Part shown: positions 26,114 to 35,039 of the stretch, one piece after another
How positions within the stretch are numbered: position 1 is the first letter of the stretch
Layout: each line of letters opens with the position of its first letter
NCBI GenBank assembly: GCA_015501075.1
Contig: JADNYJ010000283.1
Span: 1 to 43,222 of the forward strand
DNA from: Gymnopilus junonius
Lineage: Eukaryota; Basidiomycota; Agaricomycetes; Agaricales; Galerinaceae
Length of the DNA: 43,222 nucleotides
Direction: 5' to 3'
The notes under the pieces: generated by a model
Told to the model about the DNA's origin: nothing
Databases searched by the model: none
The model's input: the letters and a program-made list of their open reading frames with translations, nothing else
Translations under genes and position numbers: made by a program

Positions 26114-29100
26114 CTATGCCACCCACTCATTCTCCCTCTCTTCCTCGCTGTCCTCCACGAATGAGTCCAGGCCCAACGCAATAGCCTCTTTGTCATTCTC
26201 GTAGTCATACTTTAAGGATAATTCTTGCTGGAAATCTTCTCTTTCGGATATTTCGGCCGAATCAACACTATCCCTGTCAACGTCGCCAGCAGCAGAAGGG
26301 GGAGGTTGCTTAGCCGATGAGAGGTCATTATCCACTTCAAGCAGGAAAATCTGGTCATTAGGCGAAGTAGGAGGTCGATTGGTGATAGCAGCGGCAGCGG
26401 CAGCATTCATTTGGTTGAGGGTAGAGACGTGAGATATGGCGTTCATCCGCCTCTGTTCATCGGCAAAGCCAGCTGCGTTGTCCTCCTCCTCATCGTCGCC
26501 ACCTTCCTCAGCATCCTCGTATTCACCCTCTTCGACATCTTCTTCCTCTTCATCGCCAGCTTCTTCTCCTTGAGCACTAACACCTCTCTTTGCCATCCTC
26601 TCCTCCTCCTCCATCTTCTTCTGCCTGGCCTCGACAAGACGTTTAAGTATACCCCTCTCGTCAAACCCCTTGCTCCACCTGTGCCACGCAAGATCTAATG
26701 GCCTGCACGCCTCTCTCATCCCATGTTGTCTAGCACGTTCCACGACTTCATGGTGCCTCTGGGTGATGTAGAGCGGGAGTTAAGGTGGAACGTTTCTTGG
26801 TTTTCACGGAAGCGGCGAGTACGTTGAGAATGGGAGGGTGTTCCGCCTTCGTTTGAGATTGCGGAGCAGGTGCTGGAACGAGAGCCAGCGAGGATCGATT
26901 ACGGACCCACCAGTCGACAGTCGACCAGCTTGACGAGCAGAAAACGGAGGAGGCGGCACATACATCGACAAGAATGGGCCAGCAGCTCTCGAGCTCTTTG
27001 CACATTCGCTCATCATCGATTTGGCATCCGAACCAGCCACCAGCATCCTCAAAACCAGAATTGGGCTTGGGTCAGTGAATTCATGCTGGAGATTGAAGAC
27101 GACGCTGCCTTTGAACCTTCAGCCGATGTGACCTTGGGTGGAGAAGTGGTTGTAGAAGAGGAGGTAGGTATGCCAGTGAAGGAAGATTTGACGAATGTTG
27201 AGTTAAGTGGTTGGGAAAATACGGGTATGGAACGCGTAGCGTAGAGCTGTACACGACAAAAAGAGTTAACGTCAGTCGAAAGTCACAATAGTACGACTTA
27301 AATTAAGAAAAATGGACCATGCTCACCGCCCATATCGATGACGTTCCACTCGCCGTGTTCTTCCCCTCTTTTCTTCTATGCATCTGGACGTCTAGGCTGC
27401 GACAGCGCTGAGGTCTTCTGAGATGCATCCCTACTAACCTCTCCATTTCGAGTGGCCGTATCGCTCCCAGAGCCCTTGACAATCCCTCCGACCTCTGCCA
27501 CGTCACCAGCAGCACCAGCTCACAGTGGGTGATGCCCACCTCTTGCGGCGTCCTTAGCACGAGATGTAGAACAAGGACCAGCAGCGCCAGCACCAGCACC
27601 AGCACCAGCACCAGCACCAGCACCAGCACCCCCGTTCTTCTCCTTGGCCAATTGCGCTGATGTCTGCCACACCGTTATCCCATCCTATCCCATCTATATC
27701 CGCTAATTCCGAACCCAAATTCATCGTCAAATTCGTCTCCACTCCCGTCCTCATGTGTGCTACGGGCAAACACGTGTGAGGAAAGACTGCGTGCAGGAGG
27801 AGGACCCAGAATCGCTTTGATGACTATCCGAATGTTGCGCGTCCTCATTGTCTTTGGGCGTTTGCAGCTTCCACCCTCCTCCTTCAGCATCGTCCTCATC
27901 CCCCGCCTCCTTCCCCTCCTTCCAGTTCCTCGCTTCTTCCTGTCTTCCCCAGCGCCTTCTACTCCTTCTCTCGCCTTGCGCTCTTTCTCCTCCCACTTCC
28001 TCTCTTCCACGTCAGGTGCCTTGTCTTCCCCGAAGAGACCGCCAATGAACTTGGGAGCTCCATTGCTAAGACTAGCAGTGGCAGAAGCAAGCGTGGAGGC
28101 GCTGGTAGCTCCAACACTCCTACTCGTCCCGGAATGGATACTGTCGACTGCTATGCTGGAAATGGCGGAGATGATGCCGTGAGGTTCAACGAAGATGACT
28201 CATGACTGGGACGGAATTGGGGAGGAAGACCAGCGAGGACTGAAGACTGGGTCGGCATGGCAGGACAGCAGTAGCTGCAGCCTGAGAGGGAGAAGAGTGG
28301 TAAGGATGGTTCACATCCTCGAGAAAGGCGTTCTTGTTGCGTTGGACACACCCTCGACCCTCGCACTACCACTAGCAGAAGCAGGGGAGCCAGTACCAGC
28401 GCCACCGCCTGTATCAATTGACTCGACCTCGCTAAGGATGTTCACGGCCACCTCACTGGCCAAGCTCAATCCTGCGTGGCCCGTATACCTTTCAGCCGCA
28501 GTTCCTCCAGGACCCTTCGACGGGATTTGCATTAACGGCTTTGGAGGACCGAGCGCGGGGTGAACTCGACGAGGGGCGAGAAATAGCGGTGGAGGTGGTG
28601 CCGCTGCTGGTGCTACCTGAGGAGCGGGACGTTTTGCTGTTGAGGACTGAGGCCATGTCGCCTACGTCACCGGAGTGACGTGACATCCTCAGGGTCGGTG
28701 TTGGATCCTAAGAATCAAAGTTGGAAGCGTCAGTAAGCGAATTGTTGCACATGAGTGATAAACAAGGCGAGTGAAAGAACCGAATGTGAGTAAGAAAGCG
28801 GCGAAGGAAGTAGTGAAGTTGAAAGAGGGGGTAAAGATAAGAATACAGTAATCCGAGTTCAAAGTCAGACCGATATGAACGCGAAAGACGTATGAATGAA
28901 AGAAAACGAAGAAAAAAAAGATAAGAAAGACAAAAGAAAGTGGACTCACATCCACAGCCTTGAACAGATTCACTATCCTGGCCTTGATAACAAGGTGACA
29001 AGGCTGACAGAGCAGCAGCAGCAGCGCCAAATATGGTAGTAAGCGAGGTTGTAAAGCGATATCGACTCGGTTTGATGGAGAAGAAAGGAGTAAATGGCGA

Positions 29101-29304
29101 AGGTGATGGACGGCGTTGACAGCTGCTGCTTGTGGCATTGAGGTTGGATGTAAGTGTGCTGGTTGCGATGAGGAAGCCACCTGTAAAACTAGCATTGTAG
29201 GAGTAGCCACGGATGCGAGTAACATTGTCAACGCCGATATTGAGGGCGTAGTCAAGTTTGAGTGGGCGGCGGTGGTGAAGGTGGCGGTTTTGACATGTTG
29301 AACA
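26114..29304 (-). CDS. Large acidic/low-complexity protein gene, several frame breaks
   Basis: The best-supported part is the last exon, 26758-26114: RHHEVVERARQHGMREACRP, DLAWHRWSKGFDERGILKRL, then acidic runs (DEEEEDVEEGEYEDAEEGG) and the end EERENEWVA. A 49-nt intron (26807-26759) joins it in phase to PPILNVLAAS. Another intron (27326-27247) follows GEWNVIDMG. Upstream blocks, including a Gly-Ala stretch encoded by a microsatellite, a Lys/Glu-rich stretch around 27850-28010 and a Ser-rich stretch at 28560-28690, alternate between frames, with several apparent one-base losses. The N-terminus may be MFNMSKPPPSPPPPTQT at 29304. I do not recognise the family. An intracellular, largely disordered scaffold is a guess. 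The retroelement begins about 300 nt upstream of its start. Confidence 0.45.
27587..27630. repeat. (CACCAG)n microsatellite
   Basis: About seven near-perfect copies of the hexamer CACCAG. On the sense (minus) strand of the surrounding gene they can encode alternating Gly-Ala, and the run is a multiple of three, so length change would not break the frame. Confidence 0.9.
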
Positions 29305-29592
29305 TTCCAGGCTCATAGTAGTAGGTGCTGGCTCTCGCGCCCCCGATTACTCCTCAACTTCGCAGTCCATGGGTATCCCCCTTCTTCCTCGTCTGCGGGG
29401 GCATCCTCAACGCGATCTTCTTATGCGCGACTGGGTCCGGCGGTATGGGTGGCGAATCAGAGGAGGGGTCTGGATGTCTGAGGGTGAGATTCGGGAATTG
29501 GTGGTGATTGAAACGTTGAATGTTGAAGGACCAACCAGACCCATTGCACCAGCCATATCGCAGGAAATGTTCTTTGCGTGGAAGCAGTTGGG

Positions 29593-30900
29593 TCACCACC
29601 AAAGCAAACCGTCCTCGATGCACGCGTCATGTTCCTTCTTTGACATCCGCTTCCTTTCATTCGCCCTCCCAGTTTTCGACGCAGGGAGTTTGATGGACAA
29701 AGTAGACGGTGCAGGACTGCCCTCGGGAACCGGATGATTGACGATGCTAAGTGTCTCCATCCTGGTTTCGAGAGACGGAGAACTGGCAGCTGTCATACTT
29801 TGCGAAGCAGGTTCTGATAAGATAATCAGGTAAGTCATTATCAAAAAGATAAAGGCGAGGATAACTAATATCCTCTCACCCATAGACACATCCTTGTCGA
29901 AAGCAGGTGCTTCGGCAGAAAAGGCATGATTAACCGTGGAAGAAGTTAAGTCCACTGGATTGCCAGCTGAACCAGCAGTCGAGGTACGCTGATCGCGATT
30001 CACAGGGTGAAACGACGAAGACGGCTGAACAGGGCATGGTACGAAAGCGTGGTCTGCTCCATGATCATGGCGATTATCGAGAGTACGATTGCCAAATCGC
30101 GGTCGAGAATAAGGAGTACCACGATGGATAGGTGGGGCGAAGTGTCCACCACGTCCAGAACTAGGTGAGTGAACACCTCTCATTGAGAGTTTCTCTCTCT
30201 CAGTGTCGAGGTCAAAGCGCTCAAGAATGGCAGATTCGAATCGCTTCAACTGCCAATTCTTTTTGGGACGTACGCGCCTACGCTTCTGCTGTGATGGCTC
30301 AGGGACAGGAGCCGGGACACCAGATGACGAACCGGTTGCTGGAGCCGGATTAATGCGCCCTCCAGAAATTGGGGCAACTTGATCTGGGATTAATGCCAAT
30401 GTTTCTCGTCCGTTGACGAACACGGTCTGAGTAGAGACACCAGGAGGTAAAGGTAACCTCATACTCGGATCAGGGTTATGCTGATTTAGGATACAGAAGT
30501 CAACATAGCCTAGCGGGGCGCCAGCGGAAGGAGGAATGGGTTCGCCGCGGATGATCAAAGCGGCGAACTGGCGGAACTGGGATATTTCATCGGGAGTGAA
30601 GAACGAGTGGGACATGTTTGGTGAGTTATTACTGACATGTCTCCGACCTCGTCGTCTTCTCTTATCCTTCTTTCGCGATCTTCGGGTCTTAGTTTCAATA
30701 CTATCGATTACTGCTTCTGGCATATGGTCCAAAAGCTCATCAATAAAAGTTATTATTTCAGGAGAGTCATCCTCCTCCTGGTCAATGCTAACATGAAATG
30801 CAGTGACGTCAGGATCAATAGAGATTTTCTTCGGTAAGTCCTGAATTTTCTTGACCCCGGTCAGAGCTTCGAGCTTGGCTACCTCGTGATGGGTAGCCAA
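29593..30900 (-). CDS. 3' open frame of the gypsy element (chromodomain end plus unknown region)
   Basis: This frame starts inside the chromodomain-like segment (HHEVAKLEALTGVKKIQDL) and stays open for about 435 codons. After a basic stretch (RRSRKKDKRRRRGRR) comes a segment found at this place in many Agaricomycete gypsy elements by my recollection (FFTPDEISQFRQFAALI), then Pro/Ser-rich sequence ending RKRMSKKEHDACIEDGLLWW. It overlaps the end of pol by 22 nt in the -1 frame. An apparent membrane helix (RILVILAFIFLIMTYLIIL) coincides with a candidate 66-nt intron (29879-29814), so it is probably not protein. The function of this 3' region is unknown. Confidence 0.65.
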   Translation of the reverse strand: MATHHEVAKLEALTGVKKIQDLPKKISIDPDVTAFHVSIDQEEDDSPEIITFIDELLDHMPEAVIDSIETKTRRSRKKDKRRRRGRRHVSNNSPNMSHSFFTPDEISQFRQFAALIIRGEPIPPSAGAPLGYVDFCILNQHNPDPSMRLPLPPGVSTQTVFVNGRETLALIPDQVAPISGGRINPAPATGSSSGVPAPVPEPSQQKRRRVRPKKNWQLKRFESAILERFDLDTEREKLSMRGVHSPSSGRGGHFAPPIHRGTPYSRPRFGNRTLDNRHDHGADHAFVPCPVQPSSSFHPVNRDQRTSTAGSAGNPVDLTSSTVNHAFSAEAPAFDKDVSMGERILVILAFIFLIMTYLIILSEPASQSMTAASSPSLETRMETLSIVNHPVPEGSPAPSTLSIKLPASKTGRANERKRMSKKEHDACIEDGLLWW

Positions 30901-33900
30901 AGCTTATCACCGGTCTTATAAACCAATTCAAAGAGTGCGTCTTTTCCTTTTCCGTGATGATCATTTATCTTCTCAACTGACCATTCTTCGACCTTTCCTA
31001 GATCGATTATTTGGGGAAGTTGCCTTCCAGGGAACCTCCTGTCATCATTCGGAACATGAATACGAAGAAGGCTCGCATGAAAGGCAGGATGGATTCCCCT
31101 TTGTTTAAGCTCCGATGGAAGATCAAGTAAGTAAGTATTGTTCTTATAATCTTCCAATATTTTATAGGGCCCAATAAACTTAGGAGCGAGCTTTCGAGCT
31201 CGTCCTTTAGGTAATGAAATATTAGCCGTGGATAAGTAAACCAGGTCTCCCTTTACAAATGGAGATTCTTTTCGTTTACGATTTGCCAATTCAGTATGCT
31301 TGACACGAGCATTAAGGATAGCGTCGTGAGCATTTAATATTGCTGCCTTCATTTGCTGAGCAAATTTGCGAACTCCAGGATACTCAGAGTTTGTTTCGAA
31401 GATCATTGAAGGAGGCATACGACCATAGTTTAGCATAAAAGGTGCGTAACCGGTCGTCGAAGATCGAGCCGAGTTAACTGCGAACTCAATGGCAGGCAGT
31501 TTAGACACCCAGTCACGTTGGTGAGGGGCTATACATTGGCGAAGCATCTGAGTTATTGTGCGATTAGCGCGCTCGGTTGCTCCATCAGTCTGCGGATGAA
31601 ATGAAGAAGACATTCTCAATTCAACTCCAGTAAGATCGTTCAGAGTTTTCCAGAATGTGCTCGTAAACAGCGAGTCTCTGTCACTGACGATGTGAGCAGG
31701 CATTCCATGATGCTTGTAGACACGATCGAACAAAACTTCGGCAATGTCTTTAGCGCGGTAAGTTTGTTTCATAGGAACTAAGTGTACCATAGACGTAAGA
31801 TGATCTATGATAACAAGTAACATATCAAATTTTCCATTTAGATTCTCGGATTCAGGCAAAGGCCCGACGAAGTCTATGCCAATAGTTTCCCAAGGTCGAG
31901 TAGGCACTTCAAGAGTGTGAAGTTGACCATAGGGTGCATGATTATTAGGCTTCGAAGAGTTACACAGCATGCAAGAATCACAGAAAGCCTCTACATCAGA
32001 GGTCATTCCTTTCCACCATACATTGTCTCGAAGATAAACTATTGTCTTCGATGGTCCAAGATGTGCCAGAATTGAATGAGCATGAGAAATAATCATTTCT
32101 CGGACTCGCCGTTCATTGATTTTAATATCAGGTATGCATAAGACTCGTCTTCCATTATCCTTCAGAAATACTAACCCATTGCTAACTTCAAAGTTCTTAA
32201 AGCTAGCGGGATGCTCTAGGATTTTGGTGAAGAAAGAATCTTCTCCATAACGGTTAATTAGGCTCCTATGGATGTCCACGGTTGGATCACCCAAGGTAAT
32301 TAAATCTGTCAATGCAGGCAGATCCTCTGATAGTATCTCTTCAGCAGGATTATCAGGACGATTTGCCACTGGTTCTGAAAATACGCCCTCCGAATCTTGT
32401 ACTACAAGTTCGGGAGTAATATCTCGGTTTAGATTTGAAGGCCTGGCGACATTTTCAATCTCAGGTTCATTAATTTCCCGATGTTCTGATGAGTTTGGCT
32501 CATCCTCGTAAATGTCTGAAAAGTTCTCATTCCCCATCTCGCCCTCCAGAGGTTGTGAAGGGGAAGTAACCTTCAGAACCACTCTTTTAGCATTGGGAAA
32601 TGCTTGGCGAGCTTTACTCGCTTTCTTTCGCCCGCGTTTAGACTTAGCGGCCCCCAGAAAAATAATATTTCCAGTGTACAACGGGGACGTCACCAAGCCT
32701 AATAGAATTCTAGATGGTGCGTTCTCTTCTTCGACTGTAACATACTCTGAAGCAGCGCGAACAGTGCCGCGAGGTTCGTCACTGTATATGCGAGAGAGAG
32801 CATCGGCAAGTATATTTGTTGACCCCGGAATATAGTTTATTTCGAAGTCAAATTCAGCTATCACTTCAAGCCATCGTGCTTGACGGGGCGATAACTTTCT
32901 TTGAGTGGTAATCCACTCAAGGCCTTTATGATCCGTATAAATTCTAAACTTCACACCATGCAGTAAATTACGGAATCGTTTCAATGATTCCACAATAGCG
33001 AGAAGTTCGAGCTCATGAACTGGGTAGTTCTGCTGAGCGGAATTAAATTTCCCGGACCAAAATGAGATGATATTCGCTTTATGAATGTCATTCCCTTGAG
33101 ATAAAACACCACTGCCACCGGTAAGACTAGCATCGCAAGTTAAATTGATCCATTCAGCAGTTGGAGAGTAGTCAATTGGCTTTCGCCGAACATCTCTCCA
33201 CTTCTGAATGGCATCTTTAACCTGATCAAATGCCCTCTGCTCCGTGGGTGTCCATCGCCAAGGGGTTGAGGTGGCAGCGCGCTTTGCAAGTAAGGCCATT
33301 GGGATCCGAATACCTTCGCATCCGGGTGCTAAATACCCTACAGACCCATTGAATGAAGCTAATAATGCTTTATTCATAGGCGTCTTCCAATTAGTCACCT
33401 TATCGACCTTAGAGGGGTCCATTCTGATACCCTGTCCGTCGATTATGTGACCCAAAATTGTGAGTTTTTCTTTAAAGAACTGGAGTTTATGAGAACTCAA
33501 ATAAAATTTATGCTCTCGCAAAGTATCAACTACAGTCTTTACATGTCTAACGTGTTCCTCTGGAGTATCTGAATAGATAACTATATCATCGAGGTACACA
33601 TCCATGAATACTCCTATAAAAGAAGCAAAGATATGGTTCATAAGAGATTGGTAAGTTGCTCCGGCATTACAATCTCCAATTTGCATGACATAACTCACCA
33701 TCGTGCCATCCGGCGTGGTGAATAAAGTCTTGCCAACATCCGAGGGCTCAATTCGGATTTGTTCATAAGCATCTTTACCATCAAGAAGTGAACGGTAAGG
33801 GTGTGATGCTACATTCCGAAGAATCGTTTCGATGTCAGGAAGCGGCGAAGCCAACTTCCTTGTATTAGAATTCCGTTGCCTAGTGTCCAATACAGTTCTA

Positions 33901-34037
33901 AGCCACAAGGAACCATCCTTAGTAGGCTTCTTGAGCATAATCATTGGAACCGCATTGGTACCACTACGGAATTCCCAGCGTCCAGTCCAACTCGGGACAT
34001 TTAGAAGGGCGCCAAGAATAGACTTTATGTTCATCAA
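30879..34037 (-). CDS. Ty3/gypsy pol: reverse transcriptase, RNase H, integrase
   Basis: An uninterrupted frame of 1,052 residues. Reverse transcriptase: LLDGKDAYEQIRIEP (about residue 84), VYLDDIVIYS (YxDD at 148-151). RNase H: CDASLTGG (Asp 302), HELELLA (Glu 342), YTDHKG (Asp 369). Integrase: an HHCC zinc region (SHAHSILAHL ... FCDSCMLC, about 651-692) and the catalytic triad in GIDFVGPL (Asp 722), SDRDSLF (Asp 786) and GATERANR (Glu 822). The C-terminus is the start of a chromodomain-like fold (EEWSVEKINDHHGKGKDALF), which breaks off at LWLPITR. At the N-terminus, the segment normally between the linker (RPSKCPE, in another frame) and TGRWEFRSGTNAVPM is missing about a dozen residues, so the first 20 or so codons are out of the ancestral frame. 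All catalytic residues are present. Confidence 0.92.
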   Translation of the reverse strand: MMNIKSILGALLNVPSWTGRWEFRSGTNAVPMIMLKKPTKDGSLWLRTVLDTRQRNSNTRKLASPLPDIETILRNVASHPYRSLLDGKDAYEQIRIEPSDVGKTLFTTPDGTMVSYVMQIGDCNAGATYQSLMNHIFASFIGVFMDVYLDDIVIYSDTPEEHVRHVKTVVDTLREHKFYLSSHKLQFFKEKLTILGHIIDGQGIRMDPSKVDKVTNWKTPMNKALLASFNGSVGYLAPGCEGIRIPMALLAKRAATSTPWRWTPTEQRAFDQVKDAIQKWRDVRRKPIDYSPTAEWINLTCDASLTGGSGVLSQGNDIHKANIISFWSGKFNSAQQNYPVHELELLAIVESLKRFRNLLHGVKFRIYTDHKGLEWITTQRKLSPRQARWLEVIAEFDFEINYIPGSTNILADALSRIYSDEPRGTVRAASEYVTVEEENAPSRILLGLVTSPLYTGNIIFLGAAKSKRGRKKASKARQAFPNAKRVVLKVTSPSQPLEGEMGNENFSDIYEDEPNSSEHREINEPEIENVARPSNLNRDITPELVVQDSEGVFSEPVANRPDNPAEEILSEDLPALTDLITLGDPTVDIHRSLINRYGEDSFFTKILEHPASFKNFEVSNGLVFLKDNGRRVLCIPDIKINERRVREMIISHAHSILAHLGPSKTIVYLRDNVWWKGMTSDVEAFCDSCMLCNSSKPNNHAPYGQLHTLEVPTRPWETIGIDFVGPLPESENLNGKFDMLLVIIDHLTSMVHLVPMKQTYRAKDIAEVLFDRVYKHHGMPAHIVSDRDSLFTSTFWKTLNDLTGVELRMSSSFHPQTDGATERANRTITQMLRQCIAPHQRDWVSKLPAIEFAVNSARSSTTGYAPFMLNYGRMPPSMIFETNSEYPGVRKFAQQMKAAILNAHDAILNARVKHTELANRKRKESPFVKGDLVYLSTANISLPKGRARKLAPKFIGPYKILEDYKNNTYLLDLPSELKQRGIHPAFHASLLRIHVPNDDRRFPGRQLPQIIDLGKVEEWSVEKINDHHGKGKDALFELVYKTGDKLWLPITR

Positions 34038-34085
34038 TCAAAGGAATAACATGATTGATAACTCGAAGTGGTGGTAGAGGAGTCT

Positions 34086-34586
34086 CTACTGCTTCTTTAC
34101 AGATATCTTGCGATATTGAGTTAATTCATCACGAAGTGAGTCAATATTCATAGAATCTAATAGGGCCGCATTACTTTCAACCCTAATGGTTCGGTCCATT
34201 TCAAATGGTTGAGCATCAATACTTCGGACTGTCACCTGAGGAGGATCACATCCGATCAGAATCTGGTGCTGAACCAGAAATGGTAAACCCAAAATAACAT
34301 CATAGGAGTCGAGATTTGCAACGTCAAATGTGCGTGTTTCTTCGATCTCTTGATAGCTAATTTTAGCAATGGCCACACATTTAATTTTACTTCGTGATCC
34401 AGATACCGCCAATTGAAGAGAAATTGGATGCTCCAATATTTCCAACTTCAATTTCAACTGATCAGCCAAGGTTGTAGAGATGAAATCAGATTGAGAACCA
34501 GTGTCAAGTAATGCATGACACGGTTGTCCATTTATTTTTACCATCACAATTAAAGGCTTAGGTACATGCCAAGTTTCAGAGCACAC
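34086..34586 (-). CDS. Retroviral-type aspartic protease of the gypsy element
   Basis: The open frame contains the active-site motif ALLDTGSQSDFIS, a flap region and the second conserved segment DVILGLPFLVQHQ, as in gypsy proteases that cut the Gag-Pol polyprotein. The end (LRDELTQYRKISVKKQ) lies just upstream of pol, in a different frame. The ancestral polyprotein linker (RVINHVIPLIDEHKVYSWRP) is readable between the two, showing that they once were continuous. Confidence 0.85.
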   Translation of the reverse strand: MCSETWHVPKPLIVMVKINGQPCHALLDTGSQSDFISTTLADQLKLKLEILEHPISLQLAVSGSRSKIKCVAIAKISYQEIEETRTFDVANLDSYDVILGLPFLVQHQILIGCDPPQVTVRSIDAQPFEMDRTIRVESNAALLDSMNIDSLRDELTQYRKISVKKQ

Positions 34587-34628
34587 CCTAGCTGAGGTTC
34601 GTTCTATAGCTCGTTGTATGTCTTCTCA

Positions 34629-35030
34629 CTAACTTTGACTAGTATTTGCGAGAGAAGTTTGCACAGCAGATGACATAATGACCAGATCATTACTGTTAGA
34701 ACTACCATCTTGATTATAAGGATAAGGTGGCAAGTAATGATTATCATCCCCTTGGTCATCTGGATCATGTGGAGGGCCGCCTTGACTACCCAAATTATTA
34801 TTTCCATCATCAGGTGGGTCCATATCTCCTCGGGAACTATGCCATCGTATTTCATGATGTTTCCTAATCATGCAATCCCAGACCTTTGATTTTTCGAGGT
34901 GCAACCAATGCACAATATCAAAGTTAGGGTCTTTTAGCCATTCAATACACAGCTTATGGTCTTCACCAGAGTGTTCATCCATCAGAAGAAATTCTCCATG
35001 GCAATAATCATCTGGGCTGCAAAGTCCCAT
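34629..35030 (-). CDS. Gag-protease linker segment of the gypsy element
   Basis: A frame of 133 codons with Asp/Asn-rich composition (GDMDPPDDGNNNLG, PHDPDDQGDDNHYLP). It lies between the zinc-knuckle part of gag and the protease on the same strand. No catalytic motif is seen. It is probably the linker of the original polyprotein. Confidence 0.5.
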   Translation of the reverse strand: MGLCSPDDYCHGEFLLMDEHSGEDHKLCIEWLKDPNFDIVHWLHLEKSKVWDCMIRKHHEIRWHSSRGDMDPPDDGNNNLGSQGGPPHDPDDQGDDNHYLPPYPYNQDGSSNSNDLVIMSSAVQTSLANTSQS

Positions 35031-35039
35031 TAAGGTAAA

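Noticed and set aside
27757..28182. Plus-strand 141-codon frame with hydrophobic runs
   Set aside because: It mirrors the Glu/Lys/Ser-rich minus-strand gene and has no independent support.
29820..29880. Transmembrane segment in the retroelement 3' product
   Set aside because: It coincides with a 66-nt stretch bounded by good splice sites, so an intron is more likely.
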